Notes: generated by a model not told the origin, from the sequence alone. 64,000 bases of DNA from JADKAV01 sp037046735 (GCA_037046735.1 JBAOHC010000019.1:81395-145394); one strand, 5' to 3'; shown: positions 1-9,695, counted from the first letter of the stretch. Translations and numbers: made by a program.

Positions 1-1
1 C

Positions 2-787
2 ACCGCGCTGCTGGTGCCCTTCACCTCCTGCTCTGCGCGATTGGCCGTCTACGTGATGATGGCGGCCACCTTCTTCCCCGGCAGTGCCGGCAACGTGGTG
101 TTCGCGATGTACCTGATCAGCATCCTGTTCGTCGTCCTCGTGGGGGTGGCGCTCAAGCGCACACTGTGGCGGACCATGGGTCGCGAACCCCTGCTGCTGG
201 ACTTGCCGCCCTACCAAATGCCCCACCTGCGGTTGCTCGGCACCGTCACCTGGGGTCGCCTGAAGGGTTTTCTGCGGACCGCTAGCGGCATCATCGTCGC
301 GACTGTCGCCGCAGTGTGGCTGCTGCAGTCCATCCCCGTCACCGGTGACGGTGCCTTTGCGGATGTCCCCGTGAAGGATTCGGCCTATGCCGCGGCGGCT
401 CAGGCAGTCGCGCCCGTGTTTGCGCCGGCCGGATTCGGCAACTGGCAGGCCACGGGTGCGCTGGCGGTGGGTTTTGTCGCCAAGGAAGCCGTGATCTCTT
501 CCTGGTCGCAGACCTACGCCGTGGCAGAACCCACCGATCTGCACTCGCCGGGGGCGTTGGGCGATGCGGTGCGCGCGGACTTCGACGCCTCCTCCGGCGG
601 GCACACCACGGCGGCCGTGTGGGCCTTCCTGGTATTCCTGCTGGCCTACACCCCGTGTGTCGCGACGCTGGCCACACAGTGGCGAGAGATCGGACGCACG
701 TGGACGCTGTTCGGTGTCGCCCTGCAACTCAGTGTGGCCTGGGTGGTCGCCGTGGCCATCTTCCAGATCGGGCGGGCTCTGTCATGA
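2..787 (+). CDS. feoB: Ferrous iron transporter FeoB, C-terminal part (5' end outside window)
   Basis: This is the C-terminal membrane part of FeoB, the GTP-driven Fe(II) importer of the cytoplasmic membrane. The reading frame is open from base 2 and shows the second Gate motif (VPFTSCSARLAVY), followed by hydrophobic segments and a VGFVAKEAVISS stretch that matches the conserved GKE region of FeoB. The N-terminal G domain lies upstream of the window. The TGA at 785-787 overlaps the ATG of the next gene (ATGA), so the two are translationally coupled. The family assignment is secure; the full length cannot be judged. Confidence 0.9.
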   Translation, partial: TALLVPFTSCSARLAVYVMMAATFFPGSAGNVVFAMYLISILFVVLVGVALKRTLWRTMGREPLLLDLPPYQMPHLRLLGTVTWGRLKGFLRTASGIIVATVAAVWLLQSIPVTGDGAFADVPVKDSAYAAAAQAVAPVFAPAGFGNWQATGALAVGFVAKEAVISSWSQTYAVAEPTDLHSPGALGDAVRADFDASSGGHTTAAVWAFLVFLLAYTPCVATLATQWREIGRTWTLFGVALQLSVAWVVAVAIFQIGRALS

Positions 788-1029
788 GCGGCGGGCCGCT
801 GCGTGCCGTGCTGGCCGCCATCGACGCCGGCGCTCTGACCGCTTACGAGATTCGGCGGCGAACGGGGCTGCCGGACGAGACCATCCGATCGGCCCTCGAA
901 CAATTGCAGCGCATGGGGCGCCTCACCGCCGAGCAGGTCGAGGTGGGCTGCCCGCCGGCCGGCTGTGGCACGTGCGCCCTGTCGACCTCATGCGGCCCGG
1001 CGCTGGTCGGCCTGTCCCGCGTTCGCTGA
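784..1029 (+). CDS. feoC: FeoC-like winged-helix protein with Fe-S cysteines
   Basis: An 81-residue protein coupled to feoB by a 4-base overlap. Residues about 5-50 look like a small winged helix (ALTAYEIRRRTGLPDETIRSAL). The C-terminal part has four clustered cysteines (CPPAGCGTCALSTSC, spacing C-x4-C-x2-C-x5-C), as in FeoC proteins that bind a [4Fe-4S] cluster. FeoC proteins regulate or stabilise FeoB. It ends 3 bases from the convergent permease gene. The family is inferred from position, size and cysteines; regulatory action is not shown by sequence. Confidence 0.75.
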   Translation: MSGGPLRAVLAAIDAGALTAYEIRRRTGLPDETIRSALEQLQRMGRLTAEQVEVGCPPAGCGTCALSTSCGPALVGLSRVR

Positions 1030-1032
1030 ACG

Positions 1033-1746
1033 TCAGGCGCCGGACGCCTGCGCGACGGTGAGGACCGACATCGCCAGCACCAACCCGGCGAACCCGATGC
1101 CAAGATTGCGTTCGGACCATTTGTTCGACCAGCGCGCGGCCAGCGCGGAACTGAGCAGGACGAACGCTGCGACGATGATCGTGGCGGGCACGTCGAGGGC
1201 CTCGCCAGCGCGGGGGATGAGGGCCACCGCCGAGTTCAGCGTGATCACGAGCAGGGCAGTGGCTGTGGCGGCATACATACCCATGCCCATCACCAAGGTC
1301 AATGCGGGCACGACGAGGAAGCCGCCGCCCACACCGAAGAAGCCGGTGAACAACCCCACGACCAGGGCAGTGGGCACCAGCAGCCACCACGGTTGCCGGC
1401 GGTGCTCTGTGGCGTCCGCGGTCTGTCGCAGGGACTTGCGCATCATGAGACTGCCGGCCACGATCAGCACCAGCGCGAATCCCCACAGCTGTACCCGGTC
1501 GTCGGTGAACAGCGCCAGCCGGGACCCGGACACTGCCCCAGCCGCCCCGAGGGCGCTGAACAGGAGACCCTCGCGCCAGGCGACCCGTCCTGCGCGCGCG
1601 TGATTGATCAGGCCACCGATGGCGCCGAGCCCCACGACGACCAGCGAGGTGGTGCCCGCCTCATCGGCCGGGATCCCCGCTGTCACCAACAAGGGGATCG
1701 CGAGAATGCCGCCGCCGCCGCCGAACAGCCCCAGCGACACACCCAA
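1033..1746 (-). CDS. TauE/SafE family membrane permease (sulfur-compound or anion exporter)
   Basis: A polytopic membrane protein of at least 237 residues. It shows the two-fold repeat of TauE/SafE permeases, with glycine-rich segments LFGGGGGILAIPLL near the start and GFFGVGGGFLVVPAL in the middle. Family members move sulfite, sulfoacetate or similar organosulfur anions. It is the last gene of a rhodanese/persulfide operon, which fits sulfite or thiosulfate export. The start is uncertain: TTG at 1746 is the first usable codon, but the in-frame sequence upstream to 1791 (LSLLDLFEFVLIGIA) looks like real protein and lacks ATG, GTG or TTG. A small sequence error or a CTG start is possible. Confidence 0.8.
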   Translation of the reverse strand: MGVSLGLFGGGGGILAIPLLVTAGIPADEAGTTSLVVVGLGAIGGLINHARAGRVAWREGLLFSALGAAGAVSGSRLALFTDDRVQLWGFALVLIVAGSLMMRKSLRQTADATEHRRQPWWLLVPTALVVGLFTGFFGVGGGFLVVPALTLVMGMGMYAATATALLVITLNSAVALIPRAGEALDVPATIIVAAFVLLSSALAARWSNKWSERNLGIGFAGLVLAMSVLTVAQASGA

Positions 1747-1787
1747 GGCGATGCCGATGAGGACAAACTCGAAGAGATCCAGCAGGC

Positions 1788-2141
1788 TCAGATGATCCTC
1801 CCGGGGCGGCCTTTGCGGTCCAGAACGGGACCGTCAGCAGATTGCCAGGCGCGCATCCCCCCGTGCAGGGTGAACGCTTCATAGCCCTGCCCGCGCAACT
1901 GTTTCGTGACCGCGCGAGCGCGGCTGCCGGAGCGGCACACGACGACGACATCTTGGCTCTTCTTGAGACGATTCAGCCGCGACATCACCTGACTGCTGGG
2001 CATGTGGGTGGCCTGCGGTGCGTGTCCGGCGTTCCACTCCGCGGACTCCCGGACATCGACGAGTTGAGCGCCCTCCCGGACGAGGTCGCGCGCCTGACTG
2101 CCGGAGACGCCAGGGGTCCGGAAGCGGTCGAAGATGCTCAT
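1788..2141 (-). CDS. Single-domain rhodanese
   Basis: A 117-residue single-domain sulfurtransferase. It has the conserved LVDVRE motif (residues 28-32) and the active-site loop CRSGSR with Cys69, which carries the persulfide. The ATG at 2141-2139 shares one base with the TGA of the upstream fusion gene (TGATG), so it belongs to the same operon. It likely shuttles sulfane sulfur made or consumed by the neighbouring persulfide-handling enzyme. Confidence 0.85.
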   Translation of the reverse strand: MSIFDRFRTPGVSGSQARDLVREGAQLVDVRESAEWNAGHAPQATHMPSSQVMSRLNRLKKSQDVVVVCRSGSRARAVTKQLRGQGYEAFTLHGGMRAWQSADGPVLDRKGRPGRII

Positions 2142-3574
2142 CAGTCGAAGTACGCTCCGGCCAGCATCTCGGCGTGCTCGTCTGTGACCAAGGTGAGCCC
2201 GCTGGTCGCCGCATTGCTGAAATCGTCGTCGACCGCCACGACCGGGATGCCGGCGCGGGCCAGCAGGGAGGCGGCCACCATCGCCCGGAAACCGCTGCCG
2301 CAGGTCAACCAGACCGTTGGGTCGGCCCCCGCGTGGCTGGCTTCATGCGACCAGGCCGCGATCTGGGCGATCGCGCTGGGCAGATCGTGCAGCGGCACGT
2401 GCCGGGCGGAGGGGATGTGCCCGTCCTGCCATTCCGTGGTCCGGCGCACGTCGATCAGAAGAAGGTTCGGGTTCTCCTGCAGGGCGCTGCGCAGATCCGG
2501 GTAGTGGGCGCGCTCGATACTGGCGAGGTCAGCGGCACTGCGGGCCCAGGTCTGGGGATCCCCGACATTCTGCGCGGCCGGCCGGTCGATGCCGATGCGT
2601 GCCAGATCCCGCTGGAACTCGCTGATCTGCTGCTGGGTGGCCCCGAGTAGCGTCACCGGCGTGCCCCACGGAATCAGCCATCCCAGGTAGGTGATGGCAT
2701 TGCCCTCGCCGTCGAAACTGAGTGAACCGGCCAGATGTTCTGCCGCCCACAGTTTGCGATGCCGCAGATCCACGACCCATTCACCGGCTTGGATCCGCCG
2801 GCGCAACTCATCGGCATCAGCGGTGTCCGCCGGACTCAGGTCGATCGCGCGGGCGCCGCGCTCGTTGGCCGGGCCCATGTGTTTGTAGTAGGCCGGAAAC
2901 GCATCGAGACCGGCGAGCAACTCGGTGACGAACTCCTGCTCGGACAGGCGCATCGCTGGGTTGGCCTGTGCCTGTTCGCCCACCGTCGAGGCGAGACCGC
3001 TCGTGGCGGTAGCGCTGCAGAACGACCCGAAACCGTGGGTCGGCATGACCATGGCGTCGTCGGCCACCTGCTCGACGAGTCGGCGCACTGAATGCCATTG
3101 GGCATGCGCCAGTCCAGGGGTGGCCTGCGGGCCGATCAGATCCGGCCGGCCGACGCTGCCGAAGAGCAGCGACCCGCCGGTGAACACGGCGACATCCTGG
3201 CCCTCGACAGCGACCGCGTAGGACACGTGGTGAGGCGTGTGGCCGGGAGTGTGGAGCACCCGCCAATGCATGCCTGCCGAGGTGAAGGTATGGCCGTCGT
3301 GGACCTGCTGCGCCTCGAAGTCGTAGTCATGACCGCTGGGAACCACGTACTCCGCTCCCAGTTCTTTGGCCAGGACCAAGCCGCCGGAGACGTAGTCATT
3401 GTGCACGTGGGTCTCCACGACGTGCGTCACGGTCCAGTCGCGGTCCTGCAGTGCTGTGTAGATGCGGTCGATGTCGCGCTGTGGATCCACCACGACAGCG
3501 GTCTGATCCATTCCCACGACGTAGGACCTATCGCCGAGATTGGGCGTCTCGATGATGAGGATCTCAGGGGTCAT
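2141..3574 (-). CDS. Metallo-beta-lactamase/rhodanese fusion (CstB-like persulfide dioxygenase family)
   Basis: A 477-residue, three-part protein. Residues 1-240 form a metallo-beta-lactamase fold with THVHNDY (His56, His58, Asp60), HTPGH (His112) and MPTH (His180). Residues about 245-335 are a degenerate rhodanese with no catalytic cysteine. Residues about 360-460 are an active-looking rhodanese with Cys425 in TCGSGFR. This architecture matches CstB, a non-haem iron persulfide dioxygenase that oxidises low-molecular-weight persulfides. The position that is Asp in ETHE1-type enzymes (TGD) reads GGS here (133-135), so the metal set may differ. The ATG at 3574 has AGGAG upstream and overlaps the preceding TGA (ATGA). 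The in-frame extension to 3946 is a shadow of the upstream rhodanese and was rejected. Confidence 0.85.
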   Translation of the reverse strand: MTPEILIIETPNLGDRSYVVGMDQTAVVVDPQRDIDRIYTALQDRDWTVTHVVETHVHNDYVSGGLVLAKELGAEYVVPSGHDYDFEAQQVHDGHTFTSAGMHWRVLHTPGHTPHHVSYAVAVEGQDVAVFTGGSLLFGSVGRPDLIGPQATPGLAHAQWHSVRRLVEQVADDAMVMPTHGFGSFCSATATSGLASTVGEQAQANPAMRLSEQEFVTELLAGLDAFPAYYKHMGPANERGARAIDLSPADTADADELRRRIQAGEWVVDLRHRKLWAAEHLAGSLSFDGEGNAITYLGWLIPWGTPVTLLGATQQQISEFQRDLARIGIDRPAAQNVGDPQTWARSAADLASIERAHYPDLRSALQENPNLLLIDVRRTTEWQDGHIPSARHVPLHDLPSAIAQIAAWSHEASHAGADPTVWLTCGSGFRAMVAASLLARAGIPVVAVDDDFSNAATSGLTLVTDEHAEMLAGAYFD

Positions 3575-3885
3575 CGGGCACTCCTTGCCAAAGTGGTGAT
3601 CGGGTAGCCGGCGCGCTGCCAGGCCTCGGTACCGCCATCGACGTTGATGGCGTGGATGCCCCGCTGGGCCAGCCACATGACGACCTGACCGGACCGGTTG
3701 CCGGTGCGGCAGATGATGTAGGTGGGCGCTGTGCGGAACTCGGTCTCGCGCAGCGGCACCAGTGACATCGGAATCCACTGCGCACCGGGTACATGGCCGG
3801 CGTCGTACTCGAACTTCTCGCGCACGTCGATCAGCCGGGCCGGCAGCGCGGCGTGGAGTTCGGTGACGCTGATCTGCTCGATCAT
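3571..3885 (-). CDS. Single-domain rhodanese
   Basis: A 104-residue rhodanese with LIDVRE near residue 20 and the active-site loop CRTGNRSG, whose cysteine would carry the sulfane sulfur. The start ATG at 3885 overlaps the TGA of the upstream 33-codon gene (ATGA), which favours it over the in-frame GTG at 3897. Its own TGA overlaps the start of the lactamase/rhodanese fusion. It is the second of three genes encoding rhodanese domains in this operon. Confidence 0.85.
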   Translation of the reverse strand: MIEQISVTELHAALPARLIDVREKFEYDAGHVPGAQWIPMSLVPLRETEFRTAPTYIICRTGNRSGQVVMWLAQRGIHAINVDGGTEAWQRAGYPITTLARSAR

Positions 3886-3983
3886 CGGCACGAGCACCGC
3901 TGCTCAGCAGGGAAGGCGCCGAGGACCTGCGTGGCATGGTTGCCACAGCCGCTCCAGGTCACCTTCTTGCACTTCGGGCACAT
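3882..3983 (-). CDS. 33-residue cysteine-rich (zinc-ribbon-like) small protein
   Basis: A very short gene, first in the sulfur operon. It starts with MCPKCKKVTW and ends with RCSCR. CxxC at residues 2-5, a central Cys and His (SGCGNH) and a C-terminal CxC give six cysteines in 33 residues, which suggests a metal-binding knuckle. Its TGA overlaps the next start by the ATGA pattern used throughout this operon, which supports real translation. I recall short actinobacterial proteins with a similar CxxC...GCGxH...RCxC layout, but no function is known to me. Confidence 0.6.
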   Translation of the reverse strand: MCPKCKKVTWSGCGNHATQVLGAFPAEQRCSCR

Positions 3984-4007
3984 CGCGGGGCTACACACAA
4001 CTGCTCC

Positions 4008-4026
4008 TATAGGGGGAGGGGGTATA
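4008..4026. promoter_or_regulatory. Candidate CsoR/RcnR-type operator (G-tract flanked by TATA)
   Basis: TATAGGGGGAGGGGGTATA is an interrupted G-tract bounded by TATA on both sides, resembling operators of the CsoR/RcnR/FrmR/CstR repressor family. It lies 25 bases upstream of the minus-strand operon start (3983), where a repressor could block its promoter. No gene for such a repressor is visible in the window. Confidence 0.45.
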
Positions 4027-4043
4027 TTGGGAATACCTGAACT

Positions 4044-4060
4044 ATACCCACCCGGGGTAT
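4044..4060. promoter_or_regulatory. Candidate CstR/CsoR-type operator (perfect inverted repeat)
   Basis: ATACCCACCCGGGGTAT is a perfect 6-5-6 inverted repeat (ATACCC...GGGTAT), close to the operators known for persulfide-sensing CstR and copper-sensing CsoR. It lies 18 bases before the AhpD-like start and within the shared divergent promoter region. Control by sulfane sulfur is inferred from the operon content. Confidence 0.55.
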
Positions 4061-4078
4061 CGTATGCAAGGAGGACCC

Positions 4079-4423
4079 ATGCACTACGGACACGAGGTGC
4101 TTGACGATCTGCGCCCGCAAACCCGTGAGCTTCGCCAGCTGATACCCGATGTCTACAAGGGTTTCGGCGCCTTGCACTCCGCGGCTTTCGCCGACGGCGC
4201 GCTGGACTCGAAGATGAAGGAGCTGATCGCGCTCGCCATTGCCGTCAGCACCCAGTGCGACGGGTGTATCGCCTCGCATGCCAGAGCTGCGGTGAAGCAG
4301 GGCGCGACCCTTGAGGAGGCCGCGGATGCCATCGGTGTCACGATCCTGATGGGCGGTGGCCCAGCGTCGATCTACGCCCCGCGCGCCTTCGCGGCGTTCA
4401 AGGAGTTTTTCGAAGCGCAATAG
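4079..4423 (+). CDS. AhpD-like carboxymuconolactone decarboxylase family protein
   Basis: A 114-residue protein of the AhpD/CMD fold with the redox motif QCDGCIASH (Cys60, Cys63, His67), typical of small peroxidase-linked disulfide reductases. The start ATG at 4079 has a strong AAGGAGG 4 bases upstream; an in-frame ATG at 4064 has none. It is transcribed divergently from the persulfide operon and shares its operator region, so a role in thiol or persulfide stress is likely. Confidence 0.8.
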   Translation: MHYGHEVLDDLRPQTRELRQLIPDVYKGFGALHSAAFADGALDSKMKELIALAIAVSTQCDGCIASHARAAVKQGATLEEAADAIGVTILMGGGPASIYAPRAFAAFKEFFEAQ

Positions 4424-4496
4424 GAGCAGGAGGCCGGTGTCCACAGATTGTCCGGCGGACACTCCAGGTCTGCGGCTGACGCAGCAGGGTGGGAGC

Positions 4497-4865
4497 ATGC
4501 AGCAGAACACACTCACCCTGATCGGATCCCTTGCCACTGACATCCTGACCACGACTGCTGAAGACGGCACCCCGATAGCCCGCTTCCGCATCGTGACGGT
4601 GCCCCGGCGCCTGGACCGCGAGACGCACACCTGGGTCAACGGCTCGCCGACGTTCATGACTGTGACCTGCTCCAAGCGGCTTGCCACCAATGTTGCGGGC
4701 AGCCTGCGCCGAGGGGACCCGATCATCGTCACCGGCCGCCTGCGGGTGCGTGAGGACCGGGACAAGCGACTCAGTCGCGTGGAGATCGATGCCTGCGGTG
4801 TCGGCCCCGACTTGAATCGGGTGATGGCCGCCCCGCAACGCCACCCCAGCCGCTCGGTGGCGTGA
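4497..4865 (+). CDS. ssb: Single-stranded DNA-binding protein (short paralogue)
   Basis: A 122-residue OB-fold protein (TLTLIGSLATDI, then ARFRIVTVPRR, then FMTVTCSKRLATNV and GDPIIVTGRL). The order and spacing match bacterial SSB. It lacks the long acidic tail that binds partner proteins, so it is probably a secondary SSB rather than the main replication protein. CAGGGT lies 6 bases before the ATG, a near-match to the leaderless -10 pattern seen elsewhere in this half. Confidence 0.8.
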   Translation: MQQNTLTLIGSLATDILTTTAEDGTPIARFRIVTVPRRLDRETHTWVNGSPTFMTVTCSKRLATNVAGSLRRGDPIIVTGRLRVREDRDKRLSRVEIDACGVGPDLNRVMAAPQRHPSRSVA

Positions 4866-4901
4866 GGTTCAAGTCGATCGCGCCGGGTAGATGTGCCACC
4901 T

Positions 4902-4991
4902 ATGAGTGCTCGACTTCTGATCGGTCTGCTGTTCGGCCTGGCCATGCTGGGGCTGGTGCTCTACGGGTTGTCCGTCATGGCCCGGGCGTGA
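4902..4991 (+). CDS. Possible 29-residue membrane peptide
   Basis: A short open frame starting MSARLLIGLLFGLAML that encodes one hydrophobic helix followed by a short basic end. It sits alone between ssb and ettA. No strong ribosome site is visible. A real small membrane protein is plausible because hydrophobicity spans the whole frame, but chance cannot be excluded. Confidence 0.35.
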   Translation: MSARLLIGLLFGLAMLGLVLYGLSVMARA

Positions 4992-5029
4992 GGCACGGGG
5001 TCGTGACGGGCGGATCCCAGCGGCGCACA

Positions 5030-5035
5030 TACCCT
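5030..5035 (+). promoter_or_regulatory. Leaderless -10 element (TACCCT) for ettA
   Basis: TACCCT ends 6 bases before the GTG start at 5042. There is no Shine-Dalgarno sequence. In actinobacteria this spacing places the transcription start at the start codon. Confidence 0.5.
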
Positions 5036-5041
5036 GGGTGA

Positions 5042-6726
<1,685 letters not shown>

Positions 6727-6730
<4 letters not shown>

Positions 6731-7120
6731 TCTATCACGCCAAGGTGGCCCTGCGCTGGTCGGACATGGATGCCCTCGGGCACATCAACAACTCCGAGTT
6801 CCTGCGCTACCTGGAGCAGGCGCGCATCGAGTTCCTCGCCGATGCCGGCGCGGCCGGAGTTCCTAGGGAAACCGGTCTGCTGGTCGCGCGTCATGAAGTC
6901 GACTACCGCCGGCCGCTGTCATTTCGGCGCGAACCGGTGGACGTCGCGACGTGGATCGATCGGGTCGGCAGCACCTCGTTCACATTCGGTCATGAAGTCG
7001 AGGCGGACGGCGTCGTGTACGTGCGCGCTCGCACGGTGATCGTCTGCATCGGCACGGACGAGCGGCCGGTGCCCGTACCAACGCTCCTTACGCAAGCACC
7101 TGGACAACTTCACGAAGTGA
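6727..7120 (+). CDS. Acyl-CoA thioesterase, 4HBT hotdog fold (frameshifted near 3' end)
   Basis: A hotdog-fold thioesterase of about 130 residues, with the active-site region LRWSDMDALGHINNSEFLRYLEQAR characteristic of the YbgC/4-hydroxybenzoyl-CoA group. Its GTG overlaps the ettA stop. The frame should shift near 7083, where an alternative frame gives LRKHLDNFTK and a stop at 7118-7120, the usual end for this family. Without the shift the frame runs into the convergent cyclase gene. The substrate cannot be told. Confidence 0.75.
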
Positions 7121-7974
7121 CGAGGTTGCGTCCCGCGCGTTTCGAGCGGCGCAAGGCGCGGTCTGCGGCATCGATCATCTGGGTGAGGGCCTGCTGGCCA
7201 CTGGCCACCCCGATGCTGACGGTGACCGGCGGTAGACCTCGCCCCATCTGGGCGTAGGCCAGTTCGTCCTGCAGATGGGTGGCCAGCCGGGTGGCGATGT
7301 CGAGATCGGTGTCCATGAGGATCAGCAGGAACTCATCGCCGCCGGAGCGGATGGGGTAGTCCCCATCGCGGGCCACAGCGGCGAGCACGGCACCCACCGA
7401 TTGTAGGATCTCGTCGCCGATCGGATGTCCGAGATGGTCATTGACACCTTTGAAGTGATCCAGATCGACCATGAGCACGCTGTTCACGGCTGACTCGTCC
7501 CACATCGCGGCCACGATCTGAGTCAGGGCTCGCCGGTTGAACAACCCGGTCAGGGCGTCGGTGCGGGCGTCCGATCGCAGTTCTGACTCCCGCAGCGTGC
7601 GGGCGGTGACGTCGCGTTCGATGGCGGCAAAGTGGGTGATGCTGCCGTTGTCGTCGCGCAGACGCGAAGATGTTCATGTCCAACCAGTAGGCGGTGCCGT
7701 CCTTGCTGAAGTTGAGGATCGCCCCGCGAAACCCGTCACCGGACTCCAGCCCTGCTCGGATGGAGTTCTTGATGTCGGCGGCCACTGTGGTCGGTCCCTG
7801 CAGCAGACGTGGGGAGCGCCCCAGCACCTCGTCGGGGCGATAGCCGGTCAACTGCGTGAAGACTGGGTTCACGTAGATGATGCGCGGTCCCGGCTCGTCC
7901 AGCGGGGCGGCCTCGGTGACGACGATCACGTCTTGGGCGTGCTCGACGATCTGCCGGAACTGATCGAACTCCAT
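7110..7974 (-). CDS. PAS-GGDEF diguanylate cyclase (frameshifted)
   Basis: An enzyme that makes the second messenger c-di-GMP from GTP. The N-terminal PAS domain (YVNPVFTQLTGYRPDEVLG, LLQGP) resembles LOV domains but has no photoactive cysteine (GRSPRLLQG). The C-terminal GGDEF domain has an intact SGGDEF site. RDGD five residues upstream forms an inhibitory I-site, so product inhibition is likely. The two domains lie in different frames because of a one-base error near 7669, after LDMNIF; correcting it restores RLRDDNGSITHFA. No membrane segment is seen, so it is probably cytosolic. Confidence 0.85.
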
Positions 7975-8001
7975 ACCCCATTGTTGCTCAGGGCGGATGC
8001 G

Positions 8002-9508
8002 CTAACTCACGCGGTCGGGTACCGGGTCACGTCCGAGTGGGGACTGCATCGCCTCGGCCTCGCGCGCCATGCCCCGGATCATCGGTGGGAAGACGAAGGC
8101 GTGGAAGGGGGCCACGGCCCACCAGTACGCGTGACCGGCGAGGCCGTGCGGGTGGAAGACCGCTCGCTGGCGCAGGTGTGTCATCTCTTCGCCGCGGGCC
8201 TCCAGGCGCCACTCGATCCACGCTCGCCCGGGCAGTTTCATCTCCGCCCGCAGTCGTAGCAGTACTGGCGGCTGATGAGCCTCGACCCGCCAGAAGTCCA
8301 GGGCGTCGCCGACCTGCGTCCGGTTGGGGTCACGGCGGCCCCGGCGCAGACCCGACCCCGCCCACCGCGCGGTCGAGCAGGCCACGGATCGTCCACATCC
8401 AGTTGGCGCTGTACCACCCGTGTTCGCCCCCGATGCCCTCCACGACGTCCCACACACGGGTGATGTCCGCGTTGACGTCGAGTTCACGGATGTCGGTGTA
8501 CAAAGTGCCGCCGGACCACGACGGATCCTCCGGCAGTGGGTCGCTGGGTGCCCCCGCGACGGAGGCGCTGGACCACCGGGTGGCCACGTCGGCGTCCTGC
8601 ACCCGCTTGATGGCCAAGCGCACCGCTTCCCGGAAGGTCAGCAGTCCCTCCGGCGGGTCCGGCACGATGTCGGCGATGTCGTGGTTCTTGGCCACGACCT
8701 CCATCTTCAAGGAGTCGACCAAGGGTCGCGCGATGCTGCGGGGGACAGGGGTGACCAGTCCCACCCAGTGGCTGGACAACTTCGGAGACAAGACGTTGAC
8801 GGGCAGCAGGACGCGCCGGTTCAGACCGGCAACCGAGGCGAAACCGTGCATCATGCCGGCGTACGTCGTGACGTCTGGCCCACCGATGTCGTAGGACCGG
8901 TTGGTGAAACCCTCGTACTCCATCGCCCCCACCAAGTAGTAGAGGACGTCGCGCACGGCGATCGGTTGGGTCCGGGTCGTCACCCAGCGCGGCGTGATCA
9001 TGATGGGTAGGCGCTCCGTGAGGTATCGCAACATCTCGAACGACGCCGATCCGGATCCGATGATGACCCCGGCACGCAGTTCGATCGTCGGCACTCCCGA
9101 TGCGCGCAGGATCTGCCCCACCTCGGCACGGCTGCGCAGGTGCGCCGAGAGTTTGCGAGGTGGTAGGTCCGGCACCATGCCGCCGAGATAGACGATGCGC
9201 CGCACCCCGGCCCGCTTGGCCTCGTGCCCGAAGATCGTGGCCATGTGCCGTTCCTGGATCTCGAAGCCATGGCCGGCGGTCAATGAGTGCATCAAGTAGT
9301 AGGCGCCGTCCATGTCGGCCATGGCCACGGCCAAGGCCGCTGGATCGCCGGCATCTCCGGTCACGATCTCGACATTGTTGCGCCAGGGCCGCTCCGAGAG
9401 CCGCTCCGGATGGCGGGCCAGGACCCGCACCTCGTGACCGCGTTCGAGGAGTTGGGGGATGAGGCGGCCACCGATGTATCCGGTGGCGCCGGTGACGAGC
9501 AGGCGCAT
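8002..9508 (-). CDS. SDR-family NAD(P)-binding protein with C-terminal DUF2867 (frameshifted)
   Basis: A protein of about 500 residues. The N-terminal Rossmann domain begins MRLLVTGATGYIGGRL and resembles atypical short-chain dehydrogenases. The C-terminal part (DALDFWRVEA, RAEMKLPGRAWIEWRLE, HPHGLAGHAYWWAVAPFH) matches DUF2867. The two parts are split by an extra G in a G run near 8349; removing it restores GLRRGRRDPNRTQVGDALDFW. The substrate is unknown. Confidence 0.8.
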
Positions 9509-9695
9509 GACCTTCAGTCTGGCTCAGGCGCGGGCGGTCCGCATCTGCGACGGCCGCGTGCACCGGTGCAGCAACCGACGATTCTCAAGGTTCGCCTGCT
9601 TCGTTCACGTTCGCCGGTTCGGTGCGGGCAATCCCGAACGAAGAGGCGGAACTGGCCAGCGTGTCGTGTGCCCGGCCGGGCCATCTGGACGGCGG

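Noticed and set aside
3575..3946. N-terminal extension of the MBL/rhodanese fusion
   Set aside because: It is out of frame with a clear rhodanese gene on the same strand and is Arg/Pro-rich. ATG 3574 has a ribosome site and the ATGA overlap.
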